Shown here piece by piece: positions 34,309 through 43,668 of a stretch of 64,000 nt of DNA; position 1 is the stretch's first letter; each line of letters starts with the position of its first letter. The notes under the pieces are model-generated. The model was not told the origin of the DNA. It saw only the letters and a program-made list of their open reading frames with translations, and searched no databases. This stretch comes from an uncultured Oscillospiraceae bacterium (GTDB lineage Bacteria > Bacillota > Clostridia > Oscillospirales > Acutalibacteraceae): assembly GCA_902492045.1 (NCBI GenBank), contig CABUKB010000001.1:62001-126000 (forward strand). The letters are read 5' to 3'. The position numbers and the translations under genes are program-made.

Positions 34309-36531
34309 TCAGCTATCCGGAAACATCTCGCTGGCGGCCGTAAGAAAATGGCGCAGCCCGCTGAACCGGCGGGTTTTTTTATTGTTTTCCACCATTTGCC
34401 GGATGGTATCACGGCTTCCCACCAAGACAAGCAGGCTTTTCGCCCGGGTGACGGCCGTATAAAGCAAATTGCGGTAACTGAGCTGCGGAATGCTGCGGAA
34501 AACCGGCATCACCACCGCTTCAAACTCGCTGCCCTGGCTTTTGTGGACCGTCACCGCATAGGCAAGTTCCAGATCTTGCGCATCCTGGCGGGTATATAGA
34601 GCCACCTTGTCCTCATACCGGACCGAGAGAACGTCCTGCTGGATGTCGATATCTTCGAGAATGCCGATATCACCGTTGAATACCCCGCTTCCGATTTCCC
34701 CATCGTCCCGGGTCCAGCCGATGTCGTAATTGTTGCGGGTATGCATCACCTTGTCTCCCTCCCGCAGGATACCGCCATCCATACTCAATTCTTTTTTCTT
34801 TGAATCGGGCGGGTTGAGAAGCGCCTGCAGGCGGGCGTTGAGTTCTTTGGTACCCAGTTCCCCTTTCCGTCCGGGGCAGAGAACCTGAATCCCCGAAAAT
34901 ACCGTAAACCCATACCGGTTGGGCAGACGCCTGGCGCACAGGTCGAGCAGGGTGTCGGTCACATCCCGGGCCGTACTTTGAGGTATGAAAAAGAAGTCCC
35001 CCTCTTTCCTGTCAAATACCGGGAGATCTCCGGCGACGATCCGATGAGCATTCGCGACGATCCCACTCTCCATAGCCTGCCGGAACACTTCGGTCAGCTG
35101 GACGACCGGCAGCGCGCCGCTGTCGATGATATCATGGAGAACACTGCCGGGACCTACGGCGGGAAGCTGATCGGTATCCCCCACCAGGATCAGGCGTGCC
35201 CCGATTTTCATCGCCCGCAGCAGGCTTTCAAACAAAAGCACATCCACCATCGACGCTTCGTCCACCACCAGGGCATCGGCATCCAAGGGGTTTCTTTCGT
35301 TGCGCGCGAACACCGGCGTATCCGCGTCGTCCCATTGAACCTCCAGCAGACGATGGATGGTTTTGGCCTCGCATCCGGTCAGTTCCGCGATCCGTTTGGC
35401 CGCGCGGCCGGTCGGTGCTGCGATAGCGACGGTTTCTCCCATACTTTCGAGCAGGGCGATGATGGCGCGAAGGGTGGTCGTTTTTCCGGTGCCGGGGCCG
35501 CCGGTAAGAACCAGCACCCCTTTTTCCACGGCCTCCGTGATGGCCTGGCGCTGCCGGGCCTCATAGGTGATGCCGTTGCTCTTCTCCACCGCTTCGATCC
35601 CCTCCCGTATCCGGTGGGAAGGCACCGGTGCAAATCCGGTCTGTAGCCTGAGCCTAGCCGCCGCGTATTTCTCTGCCTGATAGAGAGAGGGTAGAAAAAC
35701 AAATAACCGCCCGTCCATCTCTTCCGTCCGGACCGAAAAGGCCAGCGCCATGTCCGACAGCCTGTCCCGCACCTTTCCCGGATCCACCCCCAGCAGTTCG
35801 GCCGCCGTAGGGATCAGGCGGTCGGCCGGAAGGCAGGTATGGCCGTTTCCCAGATTATGGCGCAGTACATAGAGCAAACCGGCTTCGATGCGGGCGGGAT
35901 CGTCGGGGGGCCTGTCCATCCCCATACAGATGCGGTCCGCCCGTTCAAAGCGGATATACAGCCCGCTCGAACAGAGCAGATAGGGGTTGCCGCGTATTTT
36001 TTCCACGGCGGCGGAACCCCACCGTTTAAAGCAGCGTAAAGCTTCCGCCGGTGTCAGCCCATAATCCGCAAAAGCAAGCAGAACCTCCCGCAGACCGAAC
36101 TGGCCGGCAAAGGCTTCGCCGATAGCCTGCGCTTTGGCCGGGGTGATTCCCTTGACCTCCGCGAGGCGCCCGGGTTCTTCCTCCATGACGTGCAGGGTGT
36201 CGTCTCCGAATTTTTCCACAATGCGGACGGCGGTCGCGGGGCCGATCCCTTTGACCGCCCCGGAAGACAGATACCGCAGAATCGCGTCCGCTCCCGCGGG
36301 AAGCTGTTGTTCGGCCTGCTCGGCGCGGAACTGCCGCCCGAAATGCGGGTGTTCCACCCATCTTCCCTTCAGGCGGAGTCGTTCCCCCACCCCTGCGGCG
36401 GGAAGAACGCCCACCACTTTATGCAGTTCATCTCCCGCCTCAAGCTCCAAAACGGTCCAGCCGTTTTCCTCATTGCGGAAGACCACCCGTTCCACGCTGC
36501 CGCAGAGTTCCTCGAGCCGGTTTTCCTCCAT
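34309..36531 (-). CDS. recD2: RecD2-type SF1B DNA helicase
   Basis: A 740-residue 5'-3' helicase. The N-terminal OB-like and helix-hairpin-helix segment (YLSSGAVKGIGPATAVRIVEKFG) is the mark of RecD2 as opposed to RecD of RecBCD. The helicase core has Walker A GGPGTGKTT near residue 343, VVDEASMVD, LVGDTDQLPAVGPG and the late motif AYAVTVHKSQGSEF. It acts in DNA repair outside a RecBC complex. A strong promoter overlaps the end of the upstream gene; comF follows. Confidence 0.95.
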   Translation of the reverse strand: MEENRLEELCGSVERVVFRNEENGWTVLELEAGDELHKVVGVLPAAGVGERLRLKGRWVEHPHFGRQFRAEQAEQQLPAGADAILRYLSSGAVKGIGPATAVRIVEKFGDDTLHVMEEEPGRLAEVKGITPAKAQAIGEAFAGQFGLREVLLAFADYGLTPAEALRCFKRWGSAAVEKIRGNPYLLCSSGLYIRFERADRICMGMDRPPDDPARIEAGLLYVLRHNLGNGHTCLPADRLIPTAAELLGVDPGKVRDRLSDMALAFSVRTEEMDGRLFVFLPSLYQAEKYAAARLRLQTGFAPVPSHRIREGIEAVEKSNGITYEARQRQAITEAVEKGVLVLTGGPGTGKTTTLRAIIALLESMGETVAIAAPTGRAAKRIAELTGCEAKTIHRLLEVQWDDADTPVFARNERNPLDADALVVDEASMVDVLLFESLLRAMKIGARLILVGDTDQLPAVGPGSVLHDIIDSGALPVVQLTEVFRQAMESGIVANAHRIVAGDLPVFDRKEGDFFFIPQSTARDVTDTLLDLCARRLPNRYGFTVFSGIQVLCPGRKGELGTKELNARLQALLNPPDSKKKELSMDGGILREGDKVMHTRNNYDIGWTRDDGEIGSGVFNGDIGILEDIDIQQDVLSVRYEDKVALYTRQDAQDLELAYAVTVHKSQGSEFEAVVMPVFRSIPQLSYRNLLYTAVTRAKSLLVLVGSRDTIRQMVENNKKTRRFSGLRHFLTAASEMFPDS

Positions 36532-36549
36532 GGCGTTGTCCTTTCCCGG

Positions 36550-36574
36550 CCCGGCCGGCCAGAGGCCGGCCGGG
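36550..36574. repeat. GC-rich perfect inverted repeat ahead of recD2
   Basis: CCCGGCCGGCC, a three-base loop, then its complement. It has no T tract on either side. It falls in the recD2 leader between the promoter and start, so it may slow initiation or act as an RNA structure rather than a terminator. Confidence 0.5.
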
Positions 36575-36592
36575 TTCGAACATATATTCCTG

Positions 36593-36621
36593 ATTATAGC
36601 AACTTCCCGCTTTATTGTAAA
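36593..36621 (-). promoter_or_regulatory. Sigma-A-type promoter for recD2-comF
   Basis: On the minus strand, TTTACA (36621-36616), 17 bases, TATAAT (36598-36593). The -35 box lies inside the last codons of the upstream gene. Confidence 0.75.
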
Positions 36622-36950
36622 CCCGATGACAGGACTTTTTCAAATTCCTCATATGTATACAGGCCCTGCCCCAACCGGCCGCAGACCTCCTCCGCAAGCC
36701 GGCGGGTTTCGTCATCCATGCCGGTATCCACCAGCATGACCCGGGGAGAACCGGCACCCCATCGTTCCCTGGCCGCGGCACAGCGCGCCACATACTCCAC
36801 ATCGGTTCGATGCCCGCACAGTGGAATCATCAGCACGCCCCGGTCCTTCCTATCGGGTGTCAGTACCCGCCTGGATATCGCCAGAAGCAGTTCGGCGCAT
36901 CCGTACAGCGACAGCAGTAAAACCAGGATCAGCCCAATGTTCTCTCCCAT
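36612..36950 (-). CDS. Small membrane-anchored protein with a GT-A-like fragment
   Basis: A 112-residue protein: one N-terminal membrane helix (about residues 5-25), then a soluble part with VMLVDTGMDDETRRLAEEVC. That pattern recalls the nucleotide-binding VDxGSxDxT loop of family 2 glycosyltransferases. Only half of such a fold is present, so it is unlikely to be an active transferase. The start at 36950 is the only one that gives a membrane-anchored N terminus; AAGGGG precedes it. It follows pdaA by about 150 bp on the same strand, with no clear promoter between them. Confidence 0.6.
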   Translation of the reverse strand: MGENIGLILVLLLSLYGCAELLLAISRRVLTPDRKDRGVLMIPLCGHRTDVEYVARCAAARERWGAGSPRVMLVDTGMDDETRRLAEEVCGRLGQGLYTYEEFEKVLSSGLQ

Positions 36951-37101
36951 TTTCTCAGCCCCTTCCGTATTGAAGGAAGGGCCTATCCCGCCACCGCCCG
37001 CCCGCAGGCCCTTCCGCTCCTTCCATCCTATGCGGAAGCCCGGAAAAAGGTACGGGAACAAATGCGGCGAATCGGGCCGGGAAAACTGCCGGCTACCGGC
37101 C

Positions 37102-37932
37102 TCAACCGGTCTGTACCAATTCTTCCAGCGTACCGAAGGTATACCCCGCCGCCTCCCATTTACCCAGCAGTTCGTCGAGGATCTGGGCGTTGGTGCTCGA
37201 GGTGCTGTGCAGCAGCACAATTGCTCCGGGGTGGATACGGGTCAGCAGTTTGTCAAACGCCTGCTCTCGTGTGGGCTGTTTGTCGGTATACCAGTCCACA
37301 TAGGCCAGACTCCAGAAAAACGTATGGTAGCCCATGTCGTTCGCCATTTTTAAGTTTTGTTCGCTGTATTTACCCTGGGGCGGACGGTAAAACTTGACCA
37401 TTTCCTGTCCGGTCAGTTCCCGGTAGGCATCTTCCAGGGCGGTCAATTCCCGTCGGAAAGATTCTTCATCGGCGATTTTGGACATGTCGGGATGATGGTA
37501 AGTGTGATTGCCGACCGTATGGCCTTCCTCCACCATCCGCAGGACGAGATCGGGACTGGTCTCGATATAGTTCCCCACCAGGAAAAAACAGGCTTTGACG
37601 TTATGTTTCTTCAGCGCGTCCAGAATCGCCGGCGTATTGCCGTTTTCAAAACCCGCGTCGAAGGTGAGATAGATCGTTTTCTCCGCGCCTTCCTCCCCGC
37701 TCAAAGCGGTCGGACCCACATAATAGGCGTTATATTGCTTCAAAAATTCAGAGGTTGCGTTCCCAACCGGCGTTTTTCCATTTTCCTGAAAACTGAGGCC
37801 CCAGTTGGTATTCGCCGCGGATGCGGCGGCCGTTTGAGGAAGGGCCAGCCTGACTAAAAACGGAACCGCAATCAGCACCGCCACGCACAGGACAGCAATG
37901 GCCAGGATCTTTTTTTTCAGTACGATAACCAT
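37102..37932 (-). CDS. pdaA: PdaA-type polysaccharide deacetylase (delta-lactam synthesis)
   Basis: A 276-residue exported enzyme. One N-terminal membrane segment (residues ~5-28) is followed by TNWGLSFQENGKTPVG, the PdaA lead-in, and a NodB domain. Visible motifs are LTFDAGFENGNTPAIL (motif 1), GHTVGNHTYHHPDMS with the metal-binding H-x-x-H region, and FYRPPQGKYSE (motif 3). In Bacillus this class removes the acetyl group from N-acetylmuramic acid on the way to muramic delta-lactam in spore cortex. The start at 37932 follows AAGGAG. A weak sigma-G-like CATA-16-CATAAAA lies at 38003-38031 on the minus strand. Confidence 0.9.
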   Translation of the reverse strand: MVIVLKKKILAIAVLCVAVLIAVPFLVRLALPQTAAASAANTNWGLSFQENGKTPVGNATSEFLKQYNAYYVGPTALSGEEGAEKTIYLTFDAGFENGNTPAILDALKKHNVKACFFLVGNYIETSPDLVLRMVEEGHTVGNHTYHHPDMSKIADEESFRRELTALEDAYRELTGQEMVKFYRPPQGKYSEQNLKMANDMGYHTFFWSLAYVDWYTDKQPTREQAFDKLLTRIHPGAIVLLHSTSSTNAQILDELLGKWEAAGYTFGTLEELVQTG

Positions 37933-38117
37933 ACCGCTGCTCCTTCTGCCGCCTATTTTCACTACAGCGTCCATCCCCGCGGCAAGGGACCGTCTGTCTT
38001 CATTTTATGGGTTACCGTCCCGGTTTATGTCGGTTTTGGTTGTCCTCATTTTGAATTCCGCCCCTTCCATTCTATGAAAAAACTTGACATCCCATCTCGC
38101 CACCGCTAGCCATAAGA

Positions 38118-38149
38118 AACCCCTGTCAGTGGAGGCTGACAAGGGTTTT
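38118..38149. terminator. Terminator-like hairpin in a divergent region
   Basis: AACCC..TGTCAG pairs with CTGACA..GGGTT around TGGAGG, followed by TTTTC on the plus strand and TTTCTT on the minus strand. No annotated gene ends next to it. Confidence 0.5.
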
Positions 38150-38176
38150 CCCAATCATTGAAAATTACATTTTCAT

Positions 38177-38205
38177 TTGACATTTATAATAAATAGGAAT
38201 ATCAT
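38177..38205 (+). promoter_or_regulatory. Sigma-A-type promoter for the lipoprotein gene
   Basis: TTGACA (38177-38182), 17 bases, TATCAT (38200-38205). The leader is about 110 bases. Confidence 0.65.
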
Positions 38206-38321
38206 AAATGATTATATGGAATATAATGCAATGATTCTATCCAAGCGATATGAGGGGGTATCGTAAAAATTATCTGCGTAAGGCACTGATCGACGGATTT
38301 TATTAAAGAAGGAGGGCTTTT

Positions 38322-39014
38322 ATGAAACCGTTTTTATCAGCGACAGGGGCGGCTTGGCTGACAGGAATTCTTCTTCTAACGGCCGGTTGCGGTGGGGCGC
38401 CTCCGGCGGCAATTTCCTCCGATGCCGGAGAAGACACCACCGTACCGACACAGACGACCCAGGCGATGCCTGTCTGGGAGAACGACGCCCAGGTGGAGGA
38501 AACCGGTGCGGATGCGCCCGAGGGGTATAAGGCGGTGGCGGTCACGTTCCGCGATCACAACCCCATCCGGGCGGAACTGATCGTGCCGGAGGATTGGGAA
38601 CTGGCCCCGGTCAACGACACCGAACCACATATGCTGTACTCTCCGGTAAATATCCTGGTGGGCGGCGAAAACATCGGCTTCCTTGGCAATTTCCCGATTG
38701 AACTCCTGGAAGGGACCTCCCCGCAGGACGAATACTTTTATGTGGCCGTATACAATCAACTGATGTCCAACGCCGTCACCTGGAACAATGCGTATACACC
38801 GGTCAAGCAAACCGATAAAACCAGTGCAGCAACCTGCCGTGTCTCCTATGCGGCGCAGGTAATGCCGGACGGCGAGGCCAAGGAAAGTCCGGCCGTGCTG
38901 GCGTATGATCTGGACCTGATGAAGTATGTGGGGCTGGAGGTCAACGAAGGCTTCCTGACTTCGGCGCAGCAGACGGAGGTGGCAGAGAGCCTGACGCTCA
39001 CGGCGGCGGAATAA
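38322..39014 (+). CDS. Lipoprotein of unknown function
   Basis: A 230-residue secreted lipoprotein. The signal peptide ends in the lipobox LTAGC (Cys near residue 23), followed by a low-complexity Ser/Thr/Ala linker and a compact domain with VAVTFRDHNPIRAELIVPEDWEL. It contains a single later cysteine (ATCRVSYAA). I do not recognise the domain. It is monocistronic: a good promoter upstream, AAGGAGGG as ribosome site, and a strong terminator downstream. Placement on the outer face of the membrane is secure; the role is not. Confidence 0.8.
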   Translation: MKPFLSATGAAWLTGILLLTAGCGGAPPAAISSDAGEDTTVPTQTTQAMPVWENDAQVEETGADAPEGYKAVAVTFRDHNPIRAELIVPEDWELAPVNDTEPHMLYSPVNILVGGENIGFLGNFPIELLEGTSPQDEYFYVAVYNQLMSNAVTWNNAYTPVKQTDKTSAATCRVSYAAQVMPDGEAKESPAVLAYDLDLMKYVGLEVNEGFLTSAQQTEVAESLTLTAAE

Positions 39015-39153
39015 GCCGCCTGTCCGATGCTTTACAGCGTCCCAGTAACGGATAAAGGAGAAAGCTCGTTTTGCGAACAAGGCATCTGCCATTGGATCGC
39101 GTATCGAAATAAACACGGGTGTTCGGCTGTCAGTACGGGTATGGAACGTAAGG

Positions 39154-39200
39154 AGGCCCGGGTGTTCCTTTTATCGGAACACCCGGGCCTGACTGTTTTA
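39154..39200. terminator. Bidirectional terminator
   Basis: A perfect 15-bp stem AGGCCCGGGTGTTCC/GGAACACCCGGGCCT with a 7-base loop, followed by GACTGTTTTA. It separates the lipoprotein gene from the convergent ABC exporter pair. Confidence 0.85.
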
Positions 39201-39254
39201 TAATGGGATTCCCTTGGCACCGCCGTGGCCTCTCTTGCAATTGGCATGGGACGC

Positions 39255-41015
39255 TCATCCGTCTGACGGTGCAAACTGCGCATTATATAGGTTCCAGTAA
39301 AAACCCCGTTTCGCCAGCAATTCCTCATGGGATCCGGTTTCCACCACATCGCCCTTGTTCAGCACCAGAATGGTGTCCGCATCCTGTATGGTGGAAAGGC
39401 GGTGGGCAATGATGAACGTTGTCTTTCCGCGCATCATCTTGCGAAAAGCCCGTTGAATCCGCATTTCCGTCAAAATATCGACCGAACTGGTCGCCTCGTC
39501 CAGAATGAGCATGGGCGCGTCGAGCAGCATGGCCCTGGCGATGGTGAGGAGCTGCTTCTGCCCCTGGGAGAGGTTGCCACCGTCCTCAGTGATGTGAGTA
39601 TGATACCCCTCCGGAAGCCGGCGGATAAAACTGTGGGCATGGGCCGCTTTCGCGGCGGCCTTGATCTCTTCATCGGTGGCATCGGGGCGGCCGTAGGCGA
39701 GGTTTTCCCGGATGGTTCCGGCAAACAGCCAGGTTTCCTGCAACACCATACCGAAATGGCGCCGAAGAGAATCCCGCGTGAGAGTTGTGATTCCCTGGCC
39801 GTCGATGTCGATCCGCCCACCGTCCACTTCATAGAACCGCATGAGCAGGTTGACAAGCGTGGTCTTGCCAGCTCCCGTCGGCCCGACGATGGCGACCGTG
39901 GTGCCGGGATCGACCTGCAGATGGAAATCCGATATCAGGGGCCGGTCGGGCGAATAGGAAAACCGCACGTGGGAAAAAGACACCGCTCCCCTGACATTCT
40001 CCAAAACCCGCGAGTCCGCCGCGTCCGGTTCCTGTTCCGGCTCATCCATGACGGCGAAGATCCGGCGGGCGGACGCCATTGCCAGCTGCAACTGCATGGT
40101 GATCGCCGTAATCTCATTGAAAGGCTTGGAAAACTGCACGGTATAGGTCAAAAAGCTGGCCACACCGCCGATATCCAGAGAACCCCGCAGCACCGCTAGG
40201 ATCCCGAACACACCGACAAGCACATACGCGATATTGGTGACAAAACGGGTGGAAGGGTTGACCAGGGCCGAAGCGAACTGGGCGCGATAGCCGCATTCGT
40301 AAAGCTCGCCGTTGATTTTCTGAAATTGGCCGAAGGCCCGGTCTTCATATCCAAACGCCTTTACGGTCTGTTGTCCGGTAATCAGTTCCTCGGCATACCC
40401 GTTGAGACGGCCGAGTACCCGGCTTTGTTCCCGAAAACGGCGGCTGCCGTAACGCGTGATCGCAAATCCGACAAAAAAGCAGAGGGGCGTGACAAACACC
40501 GCCACCAAGGTGACCATCGGGTTGAGGGAGAGCATGAAAGCGAGGCAGAGCAACACCGTGAGCACGCCGGACACCAACTGCACGATGCCTTGATTAAGGC
40601 CGTCGGATATCGCGTCGATATCGTTGGAAAAGCGGCTGATGACATCACCTCTTGAATGCGTATCGAAATACTTCAGAGGCAGGCGGCCGAGCTTGGCAAA
40701 CAGGTCGTCTCGCAGCGTGCGGACCGTCCGGTTGGCCACCAAATTCGCACAAAGAGCGGTCAGCCAGTTGAAAAAGCAACCCGCAGCCGCCACAACCCCG
40801 ATCAGGACAAGAAGCCGGAACAAAGCGCCCCAATCCGTCGAACCTCCGTCCGGCATAATGAGATTGATGGCCTGCCCGACCAGCTTTGGGGCAATCAGAA
40901 TCCCCGTATTGCCCAAGACGGCGCAAAGGATGACACCAGCTAAGGGCCGGCGGTTCTTCCCCACGGCCTCCATCAGGCGGAAAAGGGGGCTTTTTTTCCG
41001 TTTCGGCTGTTTCAC
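39255..41015 (-). CDS. ABC exporter subunit B of a heterodimeric pair
   Basis: A 586-residue half-exporter: six helices, then an ATPase domain with Walker A GPTGAGKTT, signature LSQGQKQL and Walker B LILDEATSSVD, all canonical. The glutamate after Walker B is present, so this subunit carries the hydrolysing site. The GTG start overlaps the stop of the partner gene (GTGA) and follows a GGGGGAGGGG run. It resembles the BmrD/YheH side of multidrug heterodimers. The substrate is unknown. Confidence 0.9.
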   Translation of the reverse strand: MKQPKRKKSPLFRLMEAVGKNRRPLAGVILCAVLGNTGILIAPKLVGQAINLIMPDGGSTDWGALFRLLVLIGVVAAAGCFFNWLTALCANLVANRTVRTLRDDLFAKLGRLPLKYFDTHSRGDVISRFSNDIDAISDGLNQGIVQLVSGVLTVLLCLAFMLSLNPMVTLVAVFVTPLCFFVGFAITRYGSRRFREQSRVLGRLNGYAEELITGQQTVKAFGYEDRAFGQFQKINGELYECGYRAQFASALVNPSTRFVTNIAYVLVGVFGILAVLRGSLDIGGVASFLTYTVQFSKPFNEITAITMQLQLAMASARRIFAVMDEPEQEPDAADSRVLENVRGAVSFSHVRFSYSPDRPLISDFHLQVDPGTTVAIVGPTGAGKTTLVNLLMRFYEVDGGRIDIDGQGITTLTRDSLRRHFGMVLQETWLFAGTIRENLAYGRPDATDEEIKAAAKAAHAHSFIRRLPEGYHTHITEDGGNLSQGQKQLLTIARAMLLDAPMLILDEATSSVDILTEMRIQRAFRKMMRGKTTFIIAHRLSTIQDADTILVLNKGDVVETGSHEELLAKRGFYWNLYNAQFAPSDG

Positions 41016-42736
41016 AGCCCCTCCCCCCTTTCCTGCGACCGGCAGATCTCCCGGTAAGTTTCGCACGAATCCAACAGTTCCTCATGGGTACCCGCCCCGG
41101 CCAAAGTGCCGTCATCCAATATCAAAATCAGGGGAGCGTTTTTGACCGCGCTGACCCGTTGAGAGACGAGAAAGACCGTCATCCCCTTCCGTTCCGAGAC
41201 CGCGCGCCGCAAAGCCGCGTCCGTCGCGTAATCGAGGGCGCTGGTGGAATCGTCGAGTATCAGGATTTCGGGACAGCGGACAAGGGCCCTGGCAATGGTC
41301 AGGCGCTGGCGCTGCCCGCCCGACAGATTGGCCCCGCCCCGTTCCACCGGCGCCTGATACCCCTCCGGCCGGCTCTCGATAAACTCGGCCGCCTGCGCGG
41401 TAACGGCGGCAGCGCGTATTTCGTCATCGCTGGCGTCCTCTTTTCCCCACCGGATATTGTCCGCGATGGTGCCGGAGAAAAGCTCCACCCTCTGCGGGAC
41501 CAGGCCGATTTTACGGCGAAGGGCGGAAACAGGATACTCCCGCACGTTGACACCGTTGACCAGGACGTCTCCGCTCGTGGTATCGTAAAAACGGGCGATC
41601 AGGGCCGCCAGGGTGGACTTGCCGGAACCCGTTCCGCCGATGATCCCCACTGTGGAACCGCGCGGGACCGCAAAAGAGATGTGCTCCAACGCGCTTTCCC
41701 CGGTGCCGTATGCAAAATCAACGTCCCGGAACTCCACGGACGGAGCCGCAGGATCTTCTGCCGTGCGTCCATCCCCGTCCCGAATGGACGGTTCGGTGTC
41801 CAACACCTCTATGACCCGCCCGGCGGAGGCAAAAGCTTTGGCAAAGGTCACCACCAGATTGGCCACCACAATCAGGGCCACGAGGATCTGATTGACGTAA
41901 TTGATAAAGGCGATAATCTCTCCGGTGGTCATCCCTCCCGCTTCGACCCGCACACCGCCGAACCACACAATCAACAAAATGGCCACATTCATCAGCAGTT
42001 GTGTCAGTGGATTGAGAACGGCGGACAACTTGCCCACCCGGATGGCCGCGTCGGTATGGGAGCTCGTCGCCTCCCCGAAACGGGCTTCCTCGTTTTTTGT
42101 CCGGGCAAAGGCGCGGATAACCCGCACCCCCGACAGATTTTCCCGCAGGATTCGCGTCAGGGTATCCAGACGCTTCTGTACCATTTGGTGAAGAGGCACG
42201 GTTGTGCGCATGACGCACACAATGACCAGGACAAACAATGGAATCGCCAGCAGGATCACCAGTGCCAGCTTAAAATCAATCGCCATGGCCATCACAACGC
42301 CGCCGATTGATAAAAATGGCGCGCGGATCACCAAGCGGATCAGCATGGCAACGGCGTATTGCAGCTGATTGACATCGCTTGTGACCCGGTTAATCAGGGA
42401 GGGTGTGCCAAACCGGTCCAGTTCCGCATGGGAAAAGGCGGATATCCGGCGAAAAAGGGTGTTGCGCAGTTGGGTGCCAAAGCCCTGGGATGTGATGGAA
42501 GCCACATATTGGCAGACCAAAGCACACAGCAGGCCGACCGTGACGATACCGAGCATCACGCCGCCCATCCGCAGAATATAGGCGGTGTCTCCCTTGACCA
42601 CTCCCTCGTCGATGACGCGCGCCATCAGCAGGGGGAGGTAAAGCTCCAGCACCGCCTCCGCCAGTTTGGCCAGCGGCCCCACGATACACTGCCAAGTATA
42701 AGGCTTCAGGTATTTCATCAGTTTGCCGATGGCCAA
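41012..42736 (-). CDS. ABC exporter subunit A of a heterodimeric pair
   Basis: A 574-residue half-exporter with Walker A GGTGSGKST and signature LSGGQRQR. The Walker B region reads LILDDSTSALD, with Asp in place of the catalytic Glu, the degenerate site typical of one subunit in BmrC/BmrD-like heterodimers. TTG 42736 is the best start: GGAGG lies eight bases upstream. GTG 42745 overlaps that ribosome site and ATG 42718 lacks one. It is co-transcribed with the downstream subunit from TTGTAT-17-TAAACT (42782-42810). Confidence 0.88.
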   Translation of the reverse strand: MAIGKLMKYLKPYTWQCIVGPLAKLAEAVLELYLPLLMARVIDEGVVKGDTAYILRMGGVMLGIVTVGLLCALVCQYVASITSQGFGTQLRNTLFRRISAFSHAELDRFGTPSLINRVTSDVNQLQYAVAMLIRLVIRAPFLSIGGVVMAMAIDFKLALVILLAIPLFVLVIVCVMRTTVPLHQMVQKRLDTLTRILRENLSGVRVIRAFARTKNEEARFGEATSSHTDAAIRVGKLSAVLNPLTQLLMNVAILLIVWFGGVRVEAGGMTTGEIIAFINYVNQILVALIVVANLVVTFAKAFASAGRVIEVLDTEPSIRDGDGRTAEDPAAPSVEFRDVDFAYGTGESALEHISFAVPRGSTVGIIGGTGSGKSTLAALIARFYDTTSGDVLVNGVNVREYPVSALRRKIGLVPQRVELFSGTIADNIRWGKEDASDDEIRAAAVTAQAAEFIESRPEGYQAPVERGGANLSGGQRQRLTIARALVRCPEILILDDSTSALDYATDAALRRAVSERKGMTVFLVSQRVSAVKNAPLILILDDGTLAGAGTHEELLDSCETYREICRSQERGEGL

Positions 42737-42781
42737 CGGCAGCACCTCCGGACGGCGCCCTTGCGGGCGGGTTTCGATCCT

Positions 42782-42810
42782 AGTTTACCACATAAACGCG
42801 GGATATACAA
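42782..42810 (-). promoter_or_regulatory. Promoter of the ABC exporter pair
   Basis: On the minus strand, TTGTAT (42810-42805), 17 bases, TAAACT (42787-42782), about 45 bp ahead of the TTG start. Confidence 0.5.
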
Positions 42811-42821
42811 CAAACCCGCGG

Positions 42822-43445
42822 TCATCCAGCCGGTTCGACCACGGGAATCCGTCCGACCACTTCCGCCACCGGCTCCCGCATCCATAACCCCGGTGTGATG
42901 CGCAGGGTAAAGCCGCAGCCTGCCGGGGTGCCCCAGGCCGAAAGATCCGCGCGTGGCAGAGCGTAAGCCGCCATCAGCAGCATAATGACCCCTCCGTGGG
43001 TGCAGATCACCGCTTCCGTCTCCCCTGTCCGCATCAGATCCGTCACAATCTTCTCAAAAGCCTCTGTCACCCGCCGTTGAAACCGGGCGGCGTCCTCCCC
43101 GTCGGGAATAGACTGGCGTTTTCCGGCGATCCAATCCCGAAAACTGGGATCCTTCTGCAGTTCTGCCGCGCTCCGCCCATCCCAATCGCCAAAATCGCAT
43201 TCCGCCAACCCGTCCGCCACCTCTTGATGACAGCCGGGATAGAGGACCTCCAGCGTCTGGCGGCAGCGGGTCAGAGGACTGGTGAAAAAGCGCGCCGCGC
43301 CGGGGTATCCCCCTTTTTTCTTCTGCTCGAGCAGAGCGGCGAGCCCGGAGGGGGAAAGCGGCAGATCGGTCAGCCCCAGATACCAGCCCTTTTCATTCGC
43401 TTCGGTCAGGCCGTGACGCAACAGGTGAATTTTGTAGCTTTTCAT
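42822..43445 (-). CDS. Histidine phosphatase (phosphoglycerate mutase-like)
   Basis: A 207-residue protein of the branch-1 histidine phosphatase superfamily. The RHG motif LLRHGLTEAN holds the phospho-accepting His. ECDFGDWDGRSAAEL is the acid-base region, and ICTHGGVIMLL holds the second catalytic His. It resembles CobC/PhoE-type phosphatases rather than glycolytic mutases. The start at 43445 follows GGAGG; the codon just before is TTG and could also be used. The substrate is not predictable. It diverges from the XRE regulator. Confidence 0.88.
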   Translation of the reverse strand: MKSYKIHLLRHGLTEANEKGWYLGLTDLPLSPSGLAALLEQKKKGGYPGAARFFTSPLTRCRQTLEVLYPGCHQEVADGLAECDFGDWDGRSAAELQKDPSFRDWIAGKRQSIPDGEDAARFQRRVTEAFEKIVTDLMRTGETEAVICTHGGVIMLLMAAYALPRADLSAWGTPAGCGFTLRITPGLWMREPVAEVVGRIPVVEPAG

Positions 43446-43668
43446 CAAAATTTACCTCCAAATCTCCTATTTTGACGATTTACAAATGGTATCAGCCTGC
43501 GGTATAATCATGTACATGGGGTATAATCGTCCGGTTCCGGGGAGAGGCTGTGCCACGGCCCGGAACGGGAGTTTTCTTGTCCATTCGACGGATCCTTCGG
43601 TTATATGCGAACAAATCCGCACATAAATCCGGACAAAAAGTCCGCGCAGACGGGCATGGAGGGGTTTC
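43446..43668. other. Divergent control region of the XRE regulator
   Basis: 223 bp. It contains TTTACA-18-TATAAT (43479-43508) on the plus strand, a second TATAAT at 43522-43527, and a leader of about 150 bases. That leader carries short related motifs (AAATCCGCACATAAATCCGG and GGACAAAAAGTCC) that might be regulator binding sites. No gene is seen. Confidence 0.45.
43479..43508 (+). promoter_or_regulatory. Promoter of the XRE regulator gene
   Basis: TTTACA (43479-43484), 18 bases, TATAAT (43503-43508). Confidence 0.65.

Larger units (their letters stand above)
37933..38321. other. Divergent intergenic region, pdaA and lipoprotein gene
   Basis: 389 bp. It holds a weak sigma-G-like site for pdaA (38003-38031, minus), a terminator-like hairpin at 38118-38147, an A+T-rich tract from about 38160 to 38290 and a promoter for the lipoprotein gene (38177-38205). 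No coding region is visible. Confidence 0.5.

Noticed and set aside
32242..34599. A 785-codon plus-strand frame opposite mreB, comF and recD2
   Set aside because: The opposite strand carries three well-recognised genes with promoters and ribosome sites; the plus-strand product has no recognisable domain.
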